64,000 bases of DNA from Ignavibacteria bacterium (GCA_020635205.1 JACKAE010000004.1:1-64000); one strand, 5' to 3'; positions 1 through 8,142 are shown, counted from the stretch's first letter. Notes: generated by a model from the letters alone, not told the origin. Program-made: numbers and translations.

Positions 1-75
1 GGGAGCAGACTAAAACTATGCAAAAAATAAATGGTTTTGTGGAGAATCTGGTTTGGATTTGGTTGGTATTGAAGT

Positions 76-411
76 TTAGATGTCGGTTTTGTTTGTGATG
101 TTGACGATCTCAATGTTTGCGATATCGGGAAGAGGTTGATGTCTGCCTATGAGCCAGATGCCGTCGTAAGAAACTGGTGTTGTATCCAATATCCCATAGG
201 TCTCAAAAGTAAATCCCTGCGCGTTGTTAGTGCGCCAGATCATAACTCCGCGAGTTTTTTTTGTTGCCAATTGCCCAACTTTTTCCCAAAGCAATTCGCG
301 CATTCGTTTGTCGAGACGTCCAACGAAAAGACCTGATTGAACTTCAAGACAGTATCGTGAGAGTATACCACGTAATTTCTGAGGAGCGTTAGTTAGAACA
401 TATACAGTCAT
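76..411 (-). CDS. cas2: CRISPR-associated endonuclease Cas2, type I-E
   Basis: Cas2e, the structural partner of Cas1 in the spacer-integration complex. The protein opens MTVYVLTNAPQKLRG and keeps the Cas2e signatures LEVQSGLFVG, RELLWEKV, WRTNNAQGF and TYG near the end of the fold. At about 111 residues it is slightly longer than the E. coli protein, with an extra C-terminal tail. I chose the ATG at 411 because it overlaps the cas1 stop codon by 4 nt (ATGA) and gives the family N-terminus; an upstream ATG at 444 would add 11 unconserved residues. It is the last gene of the minus-strand cas operon. The 75 bases left between it and the window edge are AT-rich and could be the start of a CRISPR leader, but no repeat is visible there. 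Confidence 0.95.
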   Translation of the reverse strand: MTVYVLTNAPQKLRGILSRYCLEVQSGLFVGRLDKRMRELLWEKVGQLATKKTRGVMIWRTNNAQGFTFETYGILDTTPVSYDGIWLIGRHQPLPDIANIEIVNITNKTDI

Positions 412-1511
412 TTGGTCTCTCCAGAATCGAAGGATTCTTTCCAAGGATCATTCCACTGGCCGAACATCTCATTGCCCCACGCTTCTCCTTCGTCAGGTTC
501 TTTTGTTGAGCCTGCGGAAGTCTTCAACTCTTCTCTCTCGTCGTGTGGAGGTTTCTCAGGAAATCTGATAGATGGAACAGGTGCTTTTTCACCAGTTGTG
601 GAAGTTCTGTACCAAGGGGCATCCCACGGATCGACAGGTTCATCACGAGTTCCGGCCAACTCTTCAGGTGGTGTTCCCTCAAGTTCTCCAGCGTCGAGGA
701 GTGTCGATATACGAGGAATAATGTCGTCGAGTAGACCCCTTGCCCGGAATTCATCTCGAAGGATGTGCCGAACCCGAGTTGCCACGTTTTCCTCTTTTTG
801 TGCAACAACTTTGAAGGCACATTCTACAGCAAGTTCCATTTTCCATATATCTGCTAAGTCGTGGACGAAAGCGAGTGGGTAGCCGGTGTGGATAAACCCT
901 ATTGCTGCGGAATAGCCGGCAATCAGAATTGCCGCGTGGCAGAGTCCGTACAGACAACTATTAGCGGCCGAGACCGCGCGGTTGATTGAATCTTGCCCTT
1001 TCCAGTCGCTCCGATCGTAGTTCCGACCGTTCCAAACAACGCCATACTCTGCACTCAATTCTTTATAGCGCGCTCGAACTCTTGCCCCTTCCATGCCACG
1101 TAGTTGCTGTATCGATCGCTTTTGTGGAGCTTCTTCGCCGAAGCGAATTCGGTACATCTCTCTGGCTACTGCAAGTCGAGACTTTTCATTTAACGCTAAT
1201 CGAGCTTGTCGAAGGAGTCGATAGCTGTTTGCAGCACCTTCCTGTCCGGCAGAGTAGAGTCGCACACCTGCCTCGCCGGTCCAGATGATTAACGTTCGAG
1301 CCTCTGCGCAGAGCTTCACAGCTTCGTGTGTGATGCTTGTTCCCGGTTCAAGCATTAGTACTGCCGTTGCTCCAACTGGTAATTGTGCTCGCATTCCATT
1401 TCTATCTACCACAACCAGTGCAGAACTGTCACGTTCAACCGTTCCATATTCCACAGCGAAGAGAGCAATGCGATTCTTAATCGGCATTACGGGAGTTTCG
1501 TGTTCTTTCAT
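408..1511 (-). CDS. cas1: CRISPR-associated endonuclease Cas1, type I-E, with long C-terminal tail
   Basis: Integrase subunit of the Cas1-Cas2 adaptation complex, which inserts new spacers. Starting at the ATG at 1511, the catalytic residues fall at E141 (RGMEGARVRA), H208 (GFIHTG) and D221 (HDLADI), the same numbers as in E. coli Cas1, which supports this start. An upstream ATG at 1619 would read through a 34-bp palindrome and is unlikely. After about residue 300 the protein carries roughly 65-90 extra residues rich in E, D, P and W (with DPWDAPWYR and WNDPWKESF) that Cas1e usually lacks; these look disordered. The gene overlaps cas2 by 4 nt. Unlike the rest of the operon it is separated from cas6e by a 260-bp palindrome-rich gap. 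Confidence 0.95.
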   Translation of the reverse strand: MKEHETPVMPIKNRIALFAVEYGTVERDSSALVVVDRNGMRAQLPVGATAVLMLEPGTSITHEAVKLCAEARTLIIWTGEAGVRLYSAGQEGAANSYRLLRQARLALNEKSRLAVAREMYRIRFGEEAPQKRSIQQLRGMEGARVRARYKELSAEYGVVWNGRNYDRSDWKGQDSINRAVSAANSCLYGLCHAAILIAGYSAAIGFIHTGYPLAFVHDLADIWKMELAVECAFKVVAQKEENVATRVRHILRDEFRARGLLDDIIPRISTLLDAGELEGTPPEELAGTRDEPVDPWDAPWYRTSTTGEKAPVPSIRFPEKPPHDEREELKTSAGSTKEPDEGEAWGNEMFGQWNDPWKESFDSGETK

Positions 1512-1536
1512 TCTGATTTGTTGTTGATATGATCCA

Positions 1537-1708
1537 TGTCGGGACACGATAGACCTATCGTGTCCCGACACTATCAAGTGCGACGGAAGATAGGGTGAAG
1601 GGTATCGGAAAGACGACATGCAATGTCGTCCTATAATTCAATCGTTTATTCAACCCGCCAGACTTAGAGTCTGACGTCACTCGTGTTGTCAAGGAACGAT
1701 TGAGATAG
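1537..1708. repeat. Cluster of palindromes between cas6e and cas1
   Basis: Three strong inverted repeats sit in the 260-bp gap. The first is a perfect 34-nt palindrome at 1537-1570 (arms TGTCGGGACACGATAG and its complement, 2-nt spacer). The second is GACGACAT/ATGTCGTC at 1612-1630. The third is a nested hairpin with outer arms TCAATCGTT at 1638-1646 and AACGATTGA at 1695-1703, and an inner CAGACT/AGTCTG hairpin at 1659-1673. No ORF is convincing here. It could be a small palindromic insertion (MITE or REP-like), a regulatory RNA, or the promoter/terminator region that separates adaptation genes from effector genes. Confidence 0.7.
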
Positions 1709-1771
1709 AGGTTGATGTCCGGTAGTTGATCGAAGGCATCTTCTCCAGCTACAGATAAGGTTCTAACCAAA

Positions 1772-2488
1772 CTATCCTATTGCCACTGACAACAATCCAC
1801 ACCCAAAACTGCGGGCACGACCAATTCCAGCCTGCATTGCCGTCGCGAACTTCTGTACATCAGTTACTTTCAACATGCCAGTGAAGTCAACACTTGTGAT
1901 TGTTATTCTATCTTTTGTACTCTTCTGATCGTGTTTGCGCAGTATAATATCTCGGTTCGGTCCTACCTCGCAAAGCATCTGCTCTCTACTGCCGTTTGAA
2001 GCTGATGCGATAGCGAAACCTTTTTTCTCACCACACTTTTGTAGCCAGTTCATCAACATCAATTCCCTGGAAGGGAGGTCGCTCAGACTCTCTACGTTCA
2101 GAATCTTTTGTAGTCGTTTCCTGTCACTTCCAACTGCGATTCTCCGCTTTGTCCCATCGGGGTATTTCCGCGTTACTACAGGGTTTGCTCGAAGCATAAA
2201 ACGCAACGGTTTCTCCCCAGATATTGCTAATGGATTAAACGACTTCATCTGCACAATTGAGCCATCTGCTTCATTAGCAAGGAAAGACCAATCAGGTTCA
2301 GTTACCGACTGTACAAGAACTGAGTGTACATCATTCAATTCGTTGTGGCGATAGAGAAAACGTTTCTTTTGTTCGCCACGTTCCAGATTTCCAAATCCTT
2401 TCCAGAGAATCTGATGCAGTTCGTATGGTTTTAGAAATCGCCACTTGAGAGATTCTCGCGGTAGTGTTATCAGACTAAGATGTAGCAT
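1772..2488 (-). CDS. cas6e: Cas6e (Cse3/CasE) crRNA-processing endoribonuclease
   Basis: Cuts pre-crRNA at the base of each repeat hairpin and stays bound to the 3' end of the crRNA within Cascade. From the ATG at 2488 the protein begins MLHLSLITLP, has a histidine at residue 25 within the YELHQILWKGF segment (the catalytic His of the family), and ends with the glycine-rich loop GIGRARSFGCGLLSVA typical of Cas6e. Length is about 238 residues, normal for the family. The start overlaps the 3' end of cas5 by 14 nt; a further upstream ATG at 2551 lies deep in cas5 and is unlikely. Part of the minus-strand effector operon. Confidence 0.93.
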   Translation of the reverse strand: MLHLSLITLPRESLKWRFLKPYELHQILWKGFGNLERGEQKKRFLYRHNELNDVHSVLVQSVTEPDWSFLANEADGSIVQMKSFNPLAISGEKPLRFMLRANPVVTRKYPDGTKRRIAVGSDRKRLQKILNVESLSDLPSRELMLMNWLQKCGEKKGFAIASASNGSREQMLCEVGPNRDIILRKHDQKSTKDRITITSVDFTGMLKVTDVQKFATAMQAGIGRARSFGCGLLSVAIG

Positions 2489-3248
2489 TGAAGAAATCCT
2501 CGTTTGAGTTGGATAGAAGTTCGGGTGGCAGCGATACCTGAACGTGAACAACAGAGCGATTAACGTAAGAGCGGGGGAGAGCTGTTAACATGTCACGCCG
2601 GAACGAGTGTTTTAGTGCTCGAAGACCTTCGGGAGCTTCATCCCCATCGATCCAGATGTCGAGGTGTTGCGGGAGACGAGATCGAAGGTGCCAAGGGATC
2701 TGCGGCACATCTTCCCTATCGTACCCAAGCCATTTCTGATAGCACGAGATAAACTGCTCGTCTAACCTCTTGCTATGAGATTCAACTGGGAGAAGGGGAG
2801 TGGCAGGAGGACAAGAGCGTCTACCGATGAACGTTGTGTATACCGGTTCTTCAAGTGCTCTGCGACATTCACTCAAAAGATTTTCATCTTCTGATGTCAC
2901 TGAGACCATAAAGTGAGAATCACTATGGTATGAACGCCAAGTCAACGTTGGGTTTCCCTTTGCTCCCTCTCGCCGGAGGCGGGCTGGGTCTACCTCATCG
3001 TACCCGGCAGTCAAGACTGTGTGGTAGTCAACAAGTAACGATCCAGCAAGGAGTGAGGCTACGTGAATTCGCAAACCTCGATGAAGGTCGAGAAGCCGTT
3101 TTGAGTCCCGTTCCAGACCCATTGCCGCGGCAATGATTCCAACAACAACCGATCGACTCGGAAACTCTCCTTCTTCTCGAAGTTGCCCAAAGCCACGATC
3201 TGCAAAACTCATCATTGGGCTTTGCAAGTGGAGAAGAAAAGAGTTCAT
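2475..3248 (-). CDS. cas5e: Cas5e (CasD) Cascade subunit
   Basis: Cascade subunit that caps the backbone and binds the 5' handle of the crRNA. The N-terminus MNSFLLHLQSPMMSFADRGFGQLR followed by GEFPSRSVVVGIIAAAMGLERD is the classic Cas5e opening (ligand-free RAMP fold with the P-S-x-S/V-G loop). Length is 257 residues, a little longer than E. coli CasD (224), because of extra residues in the middle. The start codon overlaps the cas7 stop by one base (TGATG), indicating translational coupling, and the 3' end overlaps cas6e. Confidence 0.94.
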   Translation of the reverse strand: MNSFLLHLQSPMMSFADRGFGQLREEGEFPSRSVVVGIIAAAMGLERDSKRLLDLHRGLRIHVASLLAGSLLVDYHTVLTAGYDEVDPARLRREGAKGNPTLTWRSYHSDSHFMVSVTSEDENLLSECRRALEEPVYTTFIGRRSCPPATPLLPVESHSKRLDEQFISCYQKWLGYDREDVPQIPWHLRSRLPQHLDIWIDGDEAPEGLRALKHSFRRDMLTALPRSYVNRSVVHVQVSLPPELLSNSNEDFFNATS

Positions 3249-4447
3249 CAGGCATTCCCTCCGGCATCACTTCCATTAGAGCTATTAGCAGGAAGATTCT
3301 TGAGAGCCTCTGTTCGCATCCAAGAGAAGAGATCACCCAGCGATGAGACAACCGTGACGTGCTCTGGCAATATCTTCTTCAGTTCCTCTCGTGCTTCGGA
3401 ATCTGAGCAGAAGAGTGCAGCCTTGTCGTTCAGATTATAGCTTCCAACTAAATCGCTGTAATGTTTAACTAAGCGCTCTCGCGAGCTTGACAGATAACCA
3501 TCTTCACTGCTGACTGGACGCTCGAATGCGTTTGCAAGTGAGACAGGAATGCGTTGATCTCGTAGAACTACTAAGGCTGTGTCAGCCATTGAGTGTGAGG
3601 CAAAGGTGTTCTGCTTACCACTCGGTGTTACTCTGCAGGCTGCATCGAGAACAGAAGCGAGTGCCTCCACAGCTTCACTCCGCGCTCCAGACATGTTGCG
3701 AATCAGCAAGGGAAGATTGCACGAGAAGTATTTGTAGAAACAGGCTGAGTTGAACTCCACTTCACCGATATGCCCGCTTCCACGTTCTTCATCACCTGAT
3801 GTAAAATCGTCGACTGCCGTAAACCAATCTGTTTCCGGCATTACGGCATGAGTGCTGATGGCGTGGGCGACTTGCATCGATGCGTCGACACCGGTGAACG
3901 TGTTTGCGTCGTCTGTTGTCATGCGTCCGAACAGAGCCATGTCAACGCCGTCGGCGGGGACTCTGTTTAAGCCTATTGCAGCTGCTCCTTCATTCGCAAT
4001 CTTTTTGATTGCTTTCGATGGGGCCTCTCCATTCACAATCTCACTGATATATCCAACAGCTCTTGCAATCTCTCCTTCAGTAAGAAATACTATCTGGCTT
4101 GTATGTATTTTCTCAGTTTGCTTTGTACGTTTTGAATCGAGCTTGCCAAGTACAGATGCAAACGCTTCACAAGCCTCATTCAGCAGCTTTAGCTTCTTTG
4201 TGTCTCCATCAAGTTGTGGTGCAATCCTTTCCAAGATAATGTGAGGAATTTGCCTAGATCTCGTTGAGAGTTTCTTACCTAATCTTTCACTAAGATAGTT
4301 CGAAGTGCGAATAGATCGTTTGATAGCCTGCGATGAAATCCGAGCACGGTCTGCTCCGCCAAACCGAGCACTTTTGGGACGCCCCATATCGTCGCGATTC
4401 AGGTTCGCTGGTGCGTGTGAGGTAAGGGAATGCAATTCTGCAATCAT
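3248..4447 (-). CDS. cas7e: Cas7e (Cse4/CasC) Cascade backbone subunit
   Basis: The multi-copy backbone protein of type I-E Cascade that wraps the crRNA and kinks every sixth base. The N-terminus MIAELHSLTSHAPANLNRDDMGRPKSA and the stretch FGGADRARISSQAIKRSIRTS are highly typical of Cas7e, as is AMFGRM-like ALFGRMTTD in the middle. The protein has 399 residues against about 363 in E. coli. The start is at 4447, about 80 bp after cse2; the gene overlaps cas5 by a single base. The every-sixth-base kink is relevant to the guide mismatch described near 8143. Confidence 0.95.
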   Translation of the reverse strand: MIAELHSLTSHAPANLNRDDMGRPKSARFGGADRARISSQAIKRSIRTSNYLSERLGKKLSTRSRQIPHIILERIAPQLDGDTKKLKLLNEACEAFASVLGKLDSKRTKQTEKIHTSQIVFLTEGEIARAVGYISEIVNGEAPSKAIKKIANEGAAAIGLNRVPADGVDMALFGRMTTDDANTFTGVDASMQVAHAISTHAVMPETDWFTAVDDFTSGDEERGSGHIGEVEFNSACFYKYFSCNLPLLIRNMSGARSEAVEALASVLDAACRVTPSGKQNTFASHSMADTALVVLRDQRIPVSLANAFERPVSSEDGYLSSSRERLVKHYSDLVGSYNLNDKAALFCSDSEAREELKKILPEHVTVVSSLGDLFSWMRTEALKNLPANSSNGSDAGGNA

Positions 4448-4527
4448 AGGAGTTCTCCTTTAAGAAATTTTTGTGTAGATGTCGTTCTATGTTCTGATAC
4501 TCTCAATTCGATTCATGCCAAGGCAAC

Positions 4528-5253
4528 TCACTCCGTTTCTGGAGTTTCTTTCTTCTCTTTTTTCTGGCTGTTCCTGAGGCGAAAGAAATCGGAAGCCCAC
4601 TTATTACCAGCTCGCTGTGCTATCCTGTCCGATCCGTAGAGAAAGTCCAACACAGTTCCCACTTCCTTTGTTGTCCAGTTGATACCCTGTCTCTTTGCAT
4701 CAATCAACTGAAGTGCTCGGTGGAGTGCGCTCAGGCGAGTATCCTTACCAGAGGTCAGAAACCGCATTAATCGTCGGTCGTTCATTCCGGAGCGGTAGAG
4801 TGCTTCACCAATAGTCATGCTTGAGTCGTGGTCTCCCGCAACGGCTCGCATTGCAACTACAACTGCTGCTTGGTCAATAGCTTCCAACTCGATTTTCTCG
4901 AGTTTGCGTTTTTCTTTCCGCTCTTCGTCGGTAATCTCTTGCTTCTGATCAGTCTCTTCAGTTGCCTCACGTGAGGGGGCGTTCTGCTGCTCGATCTCCT
5001 CGTCACTCTCTTCGAGCAGGTTGAAGGGTGAGCCAATCCAGCCCCAGATATACTGCCGCATATCTGTTGTTGGCGCACCCGATGCGTCAGGTTTGAAACG
5101 TCTGAACGTGGCTCTCATACCACTGTAGTTCGGTGCGTTCGGTGTCGACCTCGTCCACGCCTCAGAAAGTCGTGCCAACGCTTTGTGGGCATACTCGGCT
5201 CGTTGCTGAGGCGGAAGTAGTGAAGAACCGTGGCTTTGCTGATGCTCAGTCAT
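4528..5253 (-). CDS. cse2: Cse2 (CasB) Cascade small subunit
   Basis: Small helical subunit of Cascade, present in two copies, that stabilises the displaced DNA strand. The protein has 241 residues, longer than the usual 160-200. It shows the family segments ALARLSEAW, FRRFKP, HDSSMTIGEALYRSGMNDRRLMRFLTS and LHRALQLIDAKRQGINW. A charged insert rich in E and K (about residues 80-125) separates the two halves and looks like a coiled or disordered loop absent from shorter homologues. The start overlaps the cse1 stop by 4 nt (ATGA). Confidence 0.9.
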   Translation of the reverse strand: MTEHQQSHGSSLLPPQQRAEYAHKALARLSEAWTRSTPNAPNYSGMRATFRRFKPDASGAPTTDMRQYIWGWIGSPFNLLEESDEEIEQQNAPSREATEETDQKQEITDEERKEKRKLEKIELEAIDQAAVVVAMRAVAGDHDSSMTIGEALYRSGMNDRRLMRFLTSGKDTRLSALHRALQLIDAKRQGINWTTKEVGTVLDFLYGSDRIAQRAGNKWASDFFRLRNSQKKEKKETPETE

Positions 5254-7049
5254 TGGCTCCCTCCATTATTTGAATTGTTCTGATTAAATCTTGATTTCCT
5301 ACGCTCGAATATCTCCGCATCCATTTGCGCTAACTTCCAGTTGAAAAGCCTTCTCGCATTGTGTGCAGCAAGCATCAGGTCGGCAGAACGACTGTAGGCG
5401 GCGTCGTTGAAGTAGCGGTTAAAAATGTGAATGGCTTTATCAACAATCTTGTCAGTCCAGTTAGTCATCAATAGTTGTTGACTCCGCCCGATCTCTTCAG
5501 CAGTTTTTAAGTCACCGATTTTTTCTACCATGCGGTTAAGTTCCATTCCAGCACTCTTCCACAATTCGCGTGAGGCATCCCGTATTGGGCCATTATTGTC
5601 GATGCGGGATCTCTGAGAAATTTGTATGATGCCGGAATCATTCTCCGTCAAATCGATCTCCTCCATCACACACATTTGGACTCCGCTACATAGTATCTCA
5701 TCTACTGTGTGGGTAGTCGATGCAAAGCCGTTCAGAATGGTCTCTGCTTTGGTCATTGCTTCCTTCCGTTCTTCAGGATTGGTGCCGAGAAGGGGGTAGG
5801 AGAAGAGTTCAGATTCGTAGCCCCCATGCACGTTCTTCTTTGAACTCAGCATGTGAAATCCGAAGCAGAAAAGATCATAGCGTCTCGCCGTATCTATATA
5901 ATACTCATCGATAAGATGCCGGTTGATTCCAGCAAGCTGTTCTAAGACAGGAGCGATGTAGTATTGAACACCACTCCCTCTATGGGTTGTCCCTTCTCCC
6001 GTTGCATAAAAAAGCCCACCCATCTCTCCAATCAGTCCCGATTTCTCATGCACTTCAATATGTGTTGTGAAGTCAGGCTTGTTGTTCTTTGGTGTGATAT
6101 GTTTGTACGGTGCATTCGGATGGCGGAAAAAGCTCTGCCGGGCACCCTTCCCATCTTCCCGCTCTACAGTCGCCCCGAAGGCGATACCTGTGGAGTTTAC
6201 TACAACTCCTCTTCCTGCTCGCTTGCCCGGGGGGATAATCTCGCCAGATACCAGACAGTGGTGCGGTTCTTCAACCTCTTGAATGTCAACCCAGAGATTT
6301 GCAACTGTCCAGAAAAGTCCCGAACGAAGTGAGATATCCCCAGCAGGTACTTCAGAGGTTTTCGGAAGCCGATTCCACATCCAATCATCATAACCTTCTC
6401 CAGAGTTCGCCAGCTTGAAATGCTGTGATTGCTCACTCTTAGCCAACACGTTTAGCCAGATGGTTCTTCGCAAAGAGTTGGGGTCAATGAGAAATGTCCG
6501 AATCTCTAAATCTCCAGTCGTTCCAGTTAAATATCCTCGTCCTGCCGACTTCTCGTAGAAAGTTGAGCGGCTGAAGAGGAGCAGAGGAATTTGATCCAGA
6601 CAAACACCCCAGTTGGTGGCAGGACGATTCAAGAACTCCTTGTCGCCACGTTTCACCGAGAGTAGAAGCTCACCGATAGGGGAGACCTTCGTTAGTCTTC
6701 CTTTCGCATCGGTTTCTGGTTCGGTTCCCTGCATAAACCGGATGTCGTCATCAATGCCAAAAACCGACCGGTGGGGAGCAATCCCTGCTTCAAATTCATC
6801 CTCACTCAACGGCTTCTCAAGTCGATGAGGAATATCTTCAATCGTCTCAGGCTCAAAGAAAGCCTGAGTCAATCCGATCAGCAGTCCTAACGCCGCCACA
6901 TTCATATACTCAAGTGAATAATCGAAGCGGGGACGATAGTCAAACTCTGATGTCATAATCTTCTTCCACGACAGCCGAAGCTGCTTCAACGAATCGTCAT
7001 CCGGTGCTCTGCTCCGGATAAGAAATCGCTGGTCATCAAAAAGATTCAT
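5250..7049 (-). CDS. cse1: Cse1 (CasA, Cas8e) large Cascade subunit
   Basis: Large subunit that recognises the PAM and recruits Cas3. I use the ATG at 7049 because AGGAG lies 5 nt upstream and the product begins MNLFDDQRFLIR, the usual Cas8e opening; another ATG at 7082 would add 11 residues. About 599 residues. Visible family features include LPLLLFSRSTFYEKSAGRGYLTG-type central sequence, HCLVSGEIIPPGKRAGRG, and a C-terminal four-helix-bundle region (residues about 480-590). It heads the effector operon cse1-cse2-cas7-cas5-cas6e, all overlapping or closely spaced. Its upstream region is now separated from cas3 by a transposase remnant and REP-like hairpins, so its original promoter may have been displaced. 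Confidence 0.92.
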   Translation of the reverse strand: MNLFDDQRFLIRSRAPDDDSLKQLRLSWKKIMTSEFDYRPRFDYSLEYMNVAALGLLIGLTQAFFEPETIEDIPHRLEKPLSEDEFEAGIAPHRSVFGIDDDIRFMQGTEPETDAKGRLTKVSPIGELLLSVKRGDKEFLNRPATNWGVCLDQIPLLLFSRSTFYEKSAGRGYLTGTTGDLEIRTFLIDPNSLRRTIWLNVLAKSEQSQHFKLANSGEGYDDWMWNRLPKTSEVPAGDISLRSGLFWTVANLWVDIQEVEEPHHCLVSGEIIPPGKRAGRGVVVNSTGIAFGATVEREDGKGARQSFFRHPNAPYKHITPKNNKPDFTTHIEVHEKSGLIGEMGGLFYATGEGTTHRGSGVQYYIAPVLEQLAGINRHLIDEYYIDTARRYDLFCFGFHMLSSKKNVHGGYESELFSYPLLGTNPEERKEAMTKAETILNGFASTTHTVDEILCSGVQMCVMEEIDLTENDSGIIQISQRSRIDNNGPIRDASRELWKSAGMELNRMVEKIGDLKTAEEIGRSQQLLMTNWTDKIVDKAIHIFNRYFNDAAYSRSADLMLAAHNARRLFNWKLAQMDAEIFERRKSRFNQNNSNNGGSQ

Positions 7050-7154
7050 ACGCACTCCTGTGATTAACGTGAACAGGTTCAATGATTCAATAAAGTTTTA
7101 AGTCCATAAGGTTTTTCCCTCCACCAATGATCCCAATTCCCCACGCACCACCAT

Positions 7155-7329
7155 CAGCCCGAGAATCGGGCGAAAGCCCCTAACCCCACTCGTCAGAGTG
7201 GGGAGAAACGATCCTCACATCCCACCAACTCCACCAGCCCGAGAATCGGGCGGTAGCCCCTAACCCCACTCGTCAGAGTGGGGAGAGACGCCTCATACTC
7301 CTCACTCCTCCTCAGCCCGAGAATCGGGC
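7155..7329. repeat. REP-like compound palindromes, left flank of the RAYT gene
   Basis: Two copies of a compound element lie 80 bp apart. Each has GCCCGA-GAA-TCGGGC (7157-7171 and 7237-7251), followed by CCCCACTC-GTCA-GAGTGGGG (7184-7203 and 7264-7283). A third half-copy of the first hairpin lies at 7315-7329, inside the 3' end of the transposase reading frame. On the complementary strand the order is CCCC-hairpin, TTAGGGGCTTTC, GCCCG-hairpin, the same order seen on the plus strand to the right of the transposase, so the two flanks are inverted relative to each other. Confidence 0.8.
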
Positions 7330-7848
7330 GAAACGGATCCCACCATCAAATACTTCGGATCATACTGTACCCCATACTCCTCCAAGAACCGCACATACTC
7401 TTCTCTAAAGGTCACCTTCCGATGGTGTTCCTTCTGTCGGGCGATATATCGCCTTACCTTCTCAAGATTAGAGGAGCTTACCGTAAACGCTCCGTATCCA
7501 GTCTGCCAACTAAACCCGCCAATCTTCAATGTCTGCCGCACCCAACGCGAAGAATTTGTTTTGAGAACTCGCAGGATGTCCATTATCGCCCGGTGCTGCG
7601 AAAGCCTGACGAGGAGGTGAACGTGATCCGATACGCCTCCAGCTGCGAGAAGTGCTCCCTTCTCCTCGCGGATGATTCCTCCTAAATAGCTGTAGAGGCG
7701 TGCCTCCCCTATCGTGTTTATTATTAACATATTCAATTCCTCCTAAATAGCTGTAGAGGCGTGACTCGATCTCTTCCGGTATTAGGTGATGGCGCCCCTT
7801 TGTACCGAGGATGAGGTGGTAGTAGAGAGCTGTGTGTGAATGTGACAT
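7302..7848 (-). pseudogene. REP-associated Y1 transposase (RAYT, IS200-like TnpA), frameshifted
   Basis: Single-strand DNA transposase of the HUH/Y1 family. Two overlapping frames carry the parts of one protein. The first (from ATG 7848) gives SHTALYYHLILGTKGRHHL, the first strand of the fold, and IESRLYSYLGG. The second gives IIREEKGALLAAGG, the HUH motif VSDHVHLLVRL, then TGYGAFTVS, the catalytic-Tyr helix VRRYIARQKEHH and the RAYT-type tail FLEEYGVQYDPKYL. A 61-bp duplication puts them in different frames; without it the protein would be about 161 residues. The shorter product starting at 7736 lacks the first strand, so I expect it to be inactive. The gene sits between cas3 and cse1, in the same orientation as the cas genes. 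Confidence 0.85.
7675..7763. repeat. 28-bp direct repeat from a 61-bp duplication/insertion
   Basis: A 28-bp sequence starting ATTCCTCCTAAATAGC occurs exactly at 7675-7702 and again at 7736-7763, separated by 33 bp of unrelated AT-rich sequence. The offset of 61 bp is not divisible by three and breaks the transposase frame. The geometry (28-33-28) imitates a two-repeat type I-E CRISPR, but the repeat is simply part of the transposase coding sequence. Confidence 0.9.
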
Positions 7849-7906
7849 GGTGTTTTTGGGTTGATGATGAATTCTCCGATCTTGTGGATCGGCATTATGG
7901 GCTGTC

Positions 7907-7990
7907 GCCCGCTTTGCGGGCTTTGTTCGTTTTTGGTTTTTTTGTCCCCGGTCTTGCGACCGGGGTTATGGGCTTTCGCTTGCGTTGCAG
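7907..7990. repeat. REP-like compound palindromes, right flank of the RAYT gene
   Basis: Contains the hairpins GCCCGC-TTT-GCGGGC (7907-7921) and CCCCGGTC-TTGC-GACCGGGG (7946-7965), the latter followed by TTATGGGCTTTCGC. This is the same modular arrangement as on the left flank of the transposase but inverted, as expected for REP pairs mobilised by a RAYT. The element ends just after the stop codon of the small ORF at 7994-8092. Confidence 0.75.
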
Positions 7991-7993
7991 CTC

Positions 7994-8092
7994 TCAGGAT
8001 ATCATGTCGCGTGGTAGATGCTGCTGCTGGCAGTATCCAATCGTGGCCCACGTTCGAAATGGAAGTCCCTGCTTTGTTGATGTCTTCTTCAT
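7994..8092 (-). CDS. Candidate 32-codon ORF downstream of the Cascade-guide target (possible CreT-like toxin or leader peptide)
   Basis: A short ORF begins ATG AAG AAG ACA and encodes 32 residues (MKKTSTKQGLPFRTW, then ATIGYCQQQHLPRDMIS). It is preceded by GGGAG with an 8-nt spacer, one of the clearer Shine-Dalgarno sites in the locus. I do not recognise the peptide. Upstream lies an AT-rich promoter-like stretch that contains the guide-matched site at 8143-8159. In CreTA modules the toxin is a small RNA carrying a mini-ORF with tandem codons right after the start; here the tandem codons are AAG AAG, but there is no evidence that these are limiting. It could equally be a leader peptide, or an ORF truncated by the REP element that follows immediately. 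Confidence 0.3.
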   Translation of the reverse strand: MKKTSTKQGLPFRTWATIGYCQQQHLPRDMIS

Positions 8093-8142
8093 ATCTCAGT
8101 CTCCCTTAATGGTGAACGACTAAGATAAGCAAATTTTACAGT

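Noticed and set aside
1..75. CRISPR array or leader next to cas2
   Set aside because: Only 75 AT-rich bases remain and no repeat is visible; a leader is possible but cannot be supported.
3852..4244. Plus-strand ORF of 130 codons opposite cas7
   Set aside because: Low-complexity Ser/Phe-rich shadow of the cas7 coding strand, with no ribosome site or family.
7675..7763. 28-bp repeats with a 33-bp spacer, same dimensions as a type I-E CRISPR
   Set aside because: Both copies are transposase coding sequence (SRLYSYLGG), without the CCCC/GGGG hairpin of type I-E repeats. It is a duplication.
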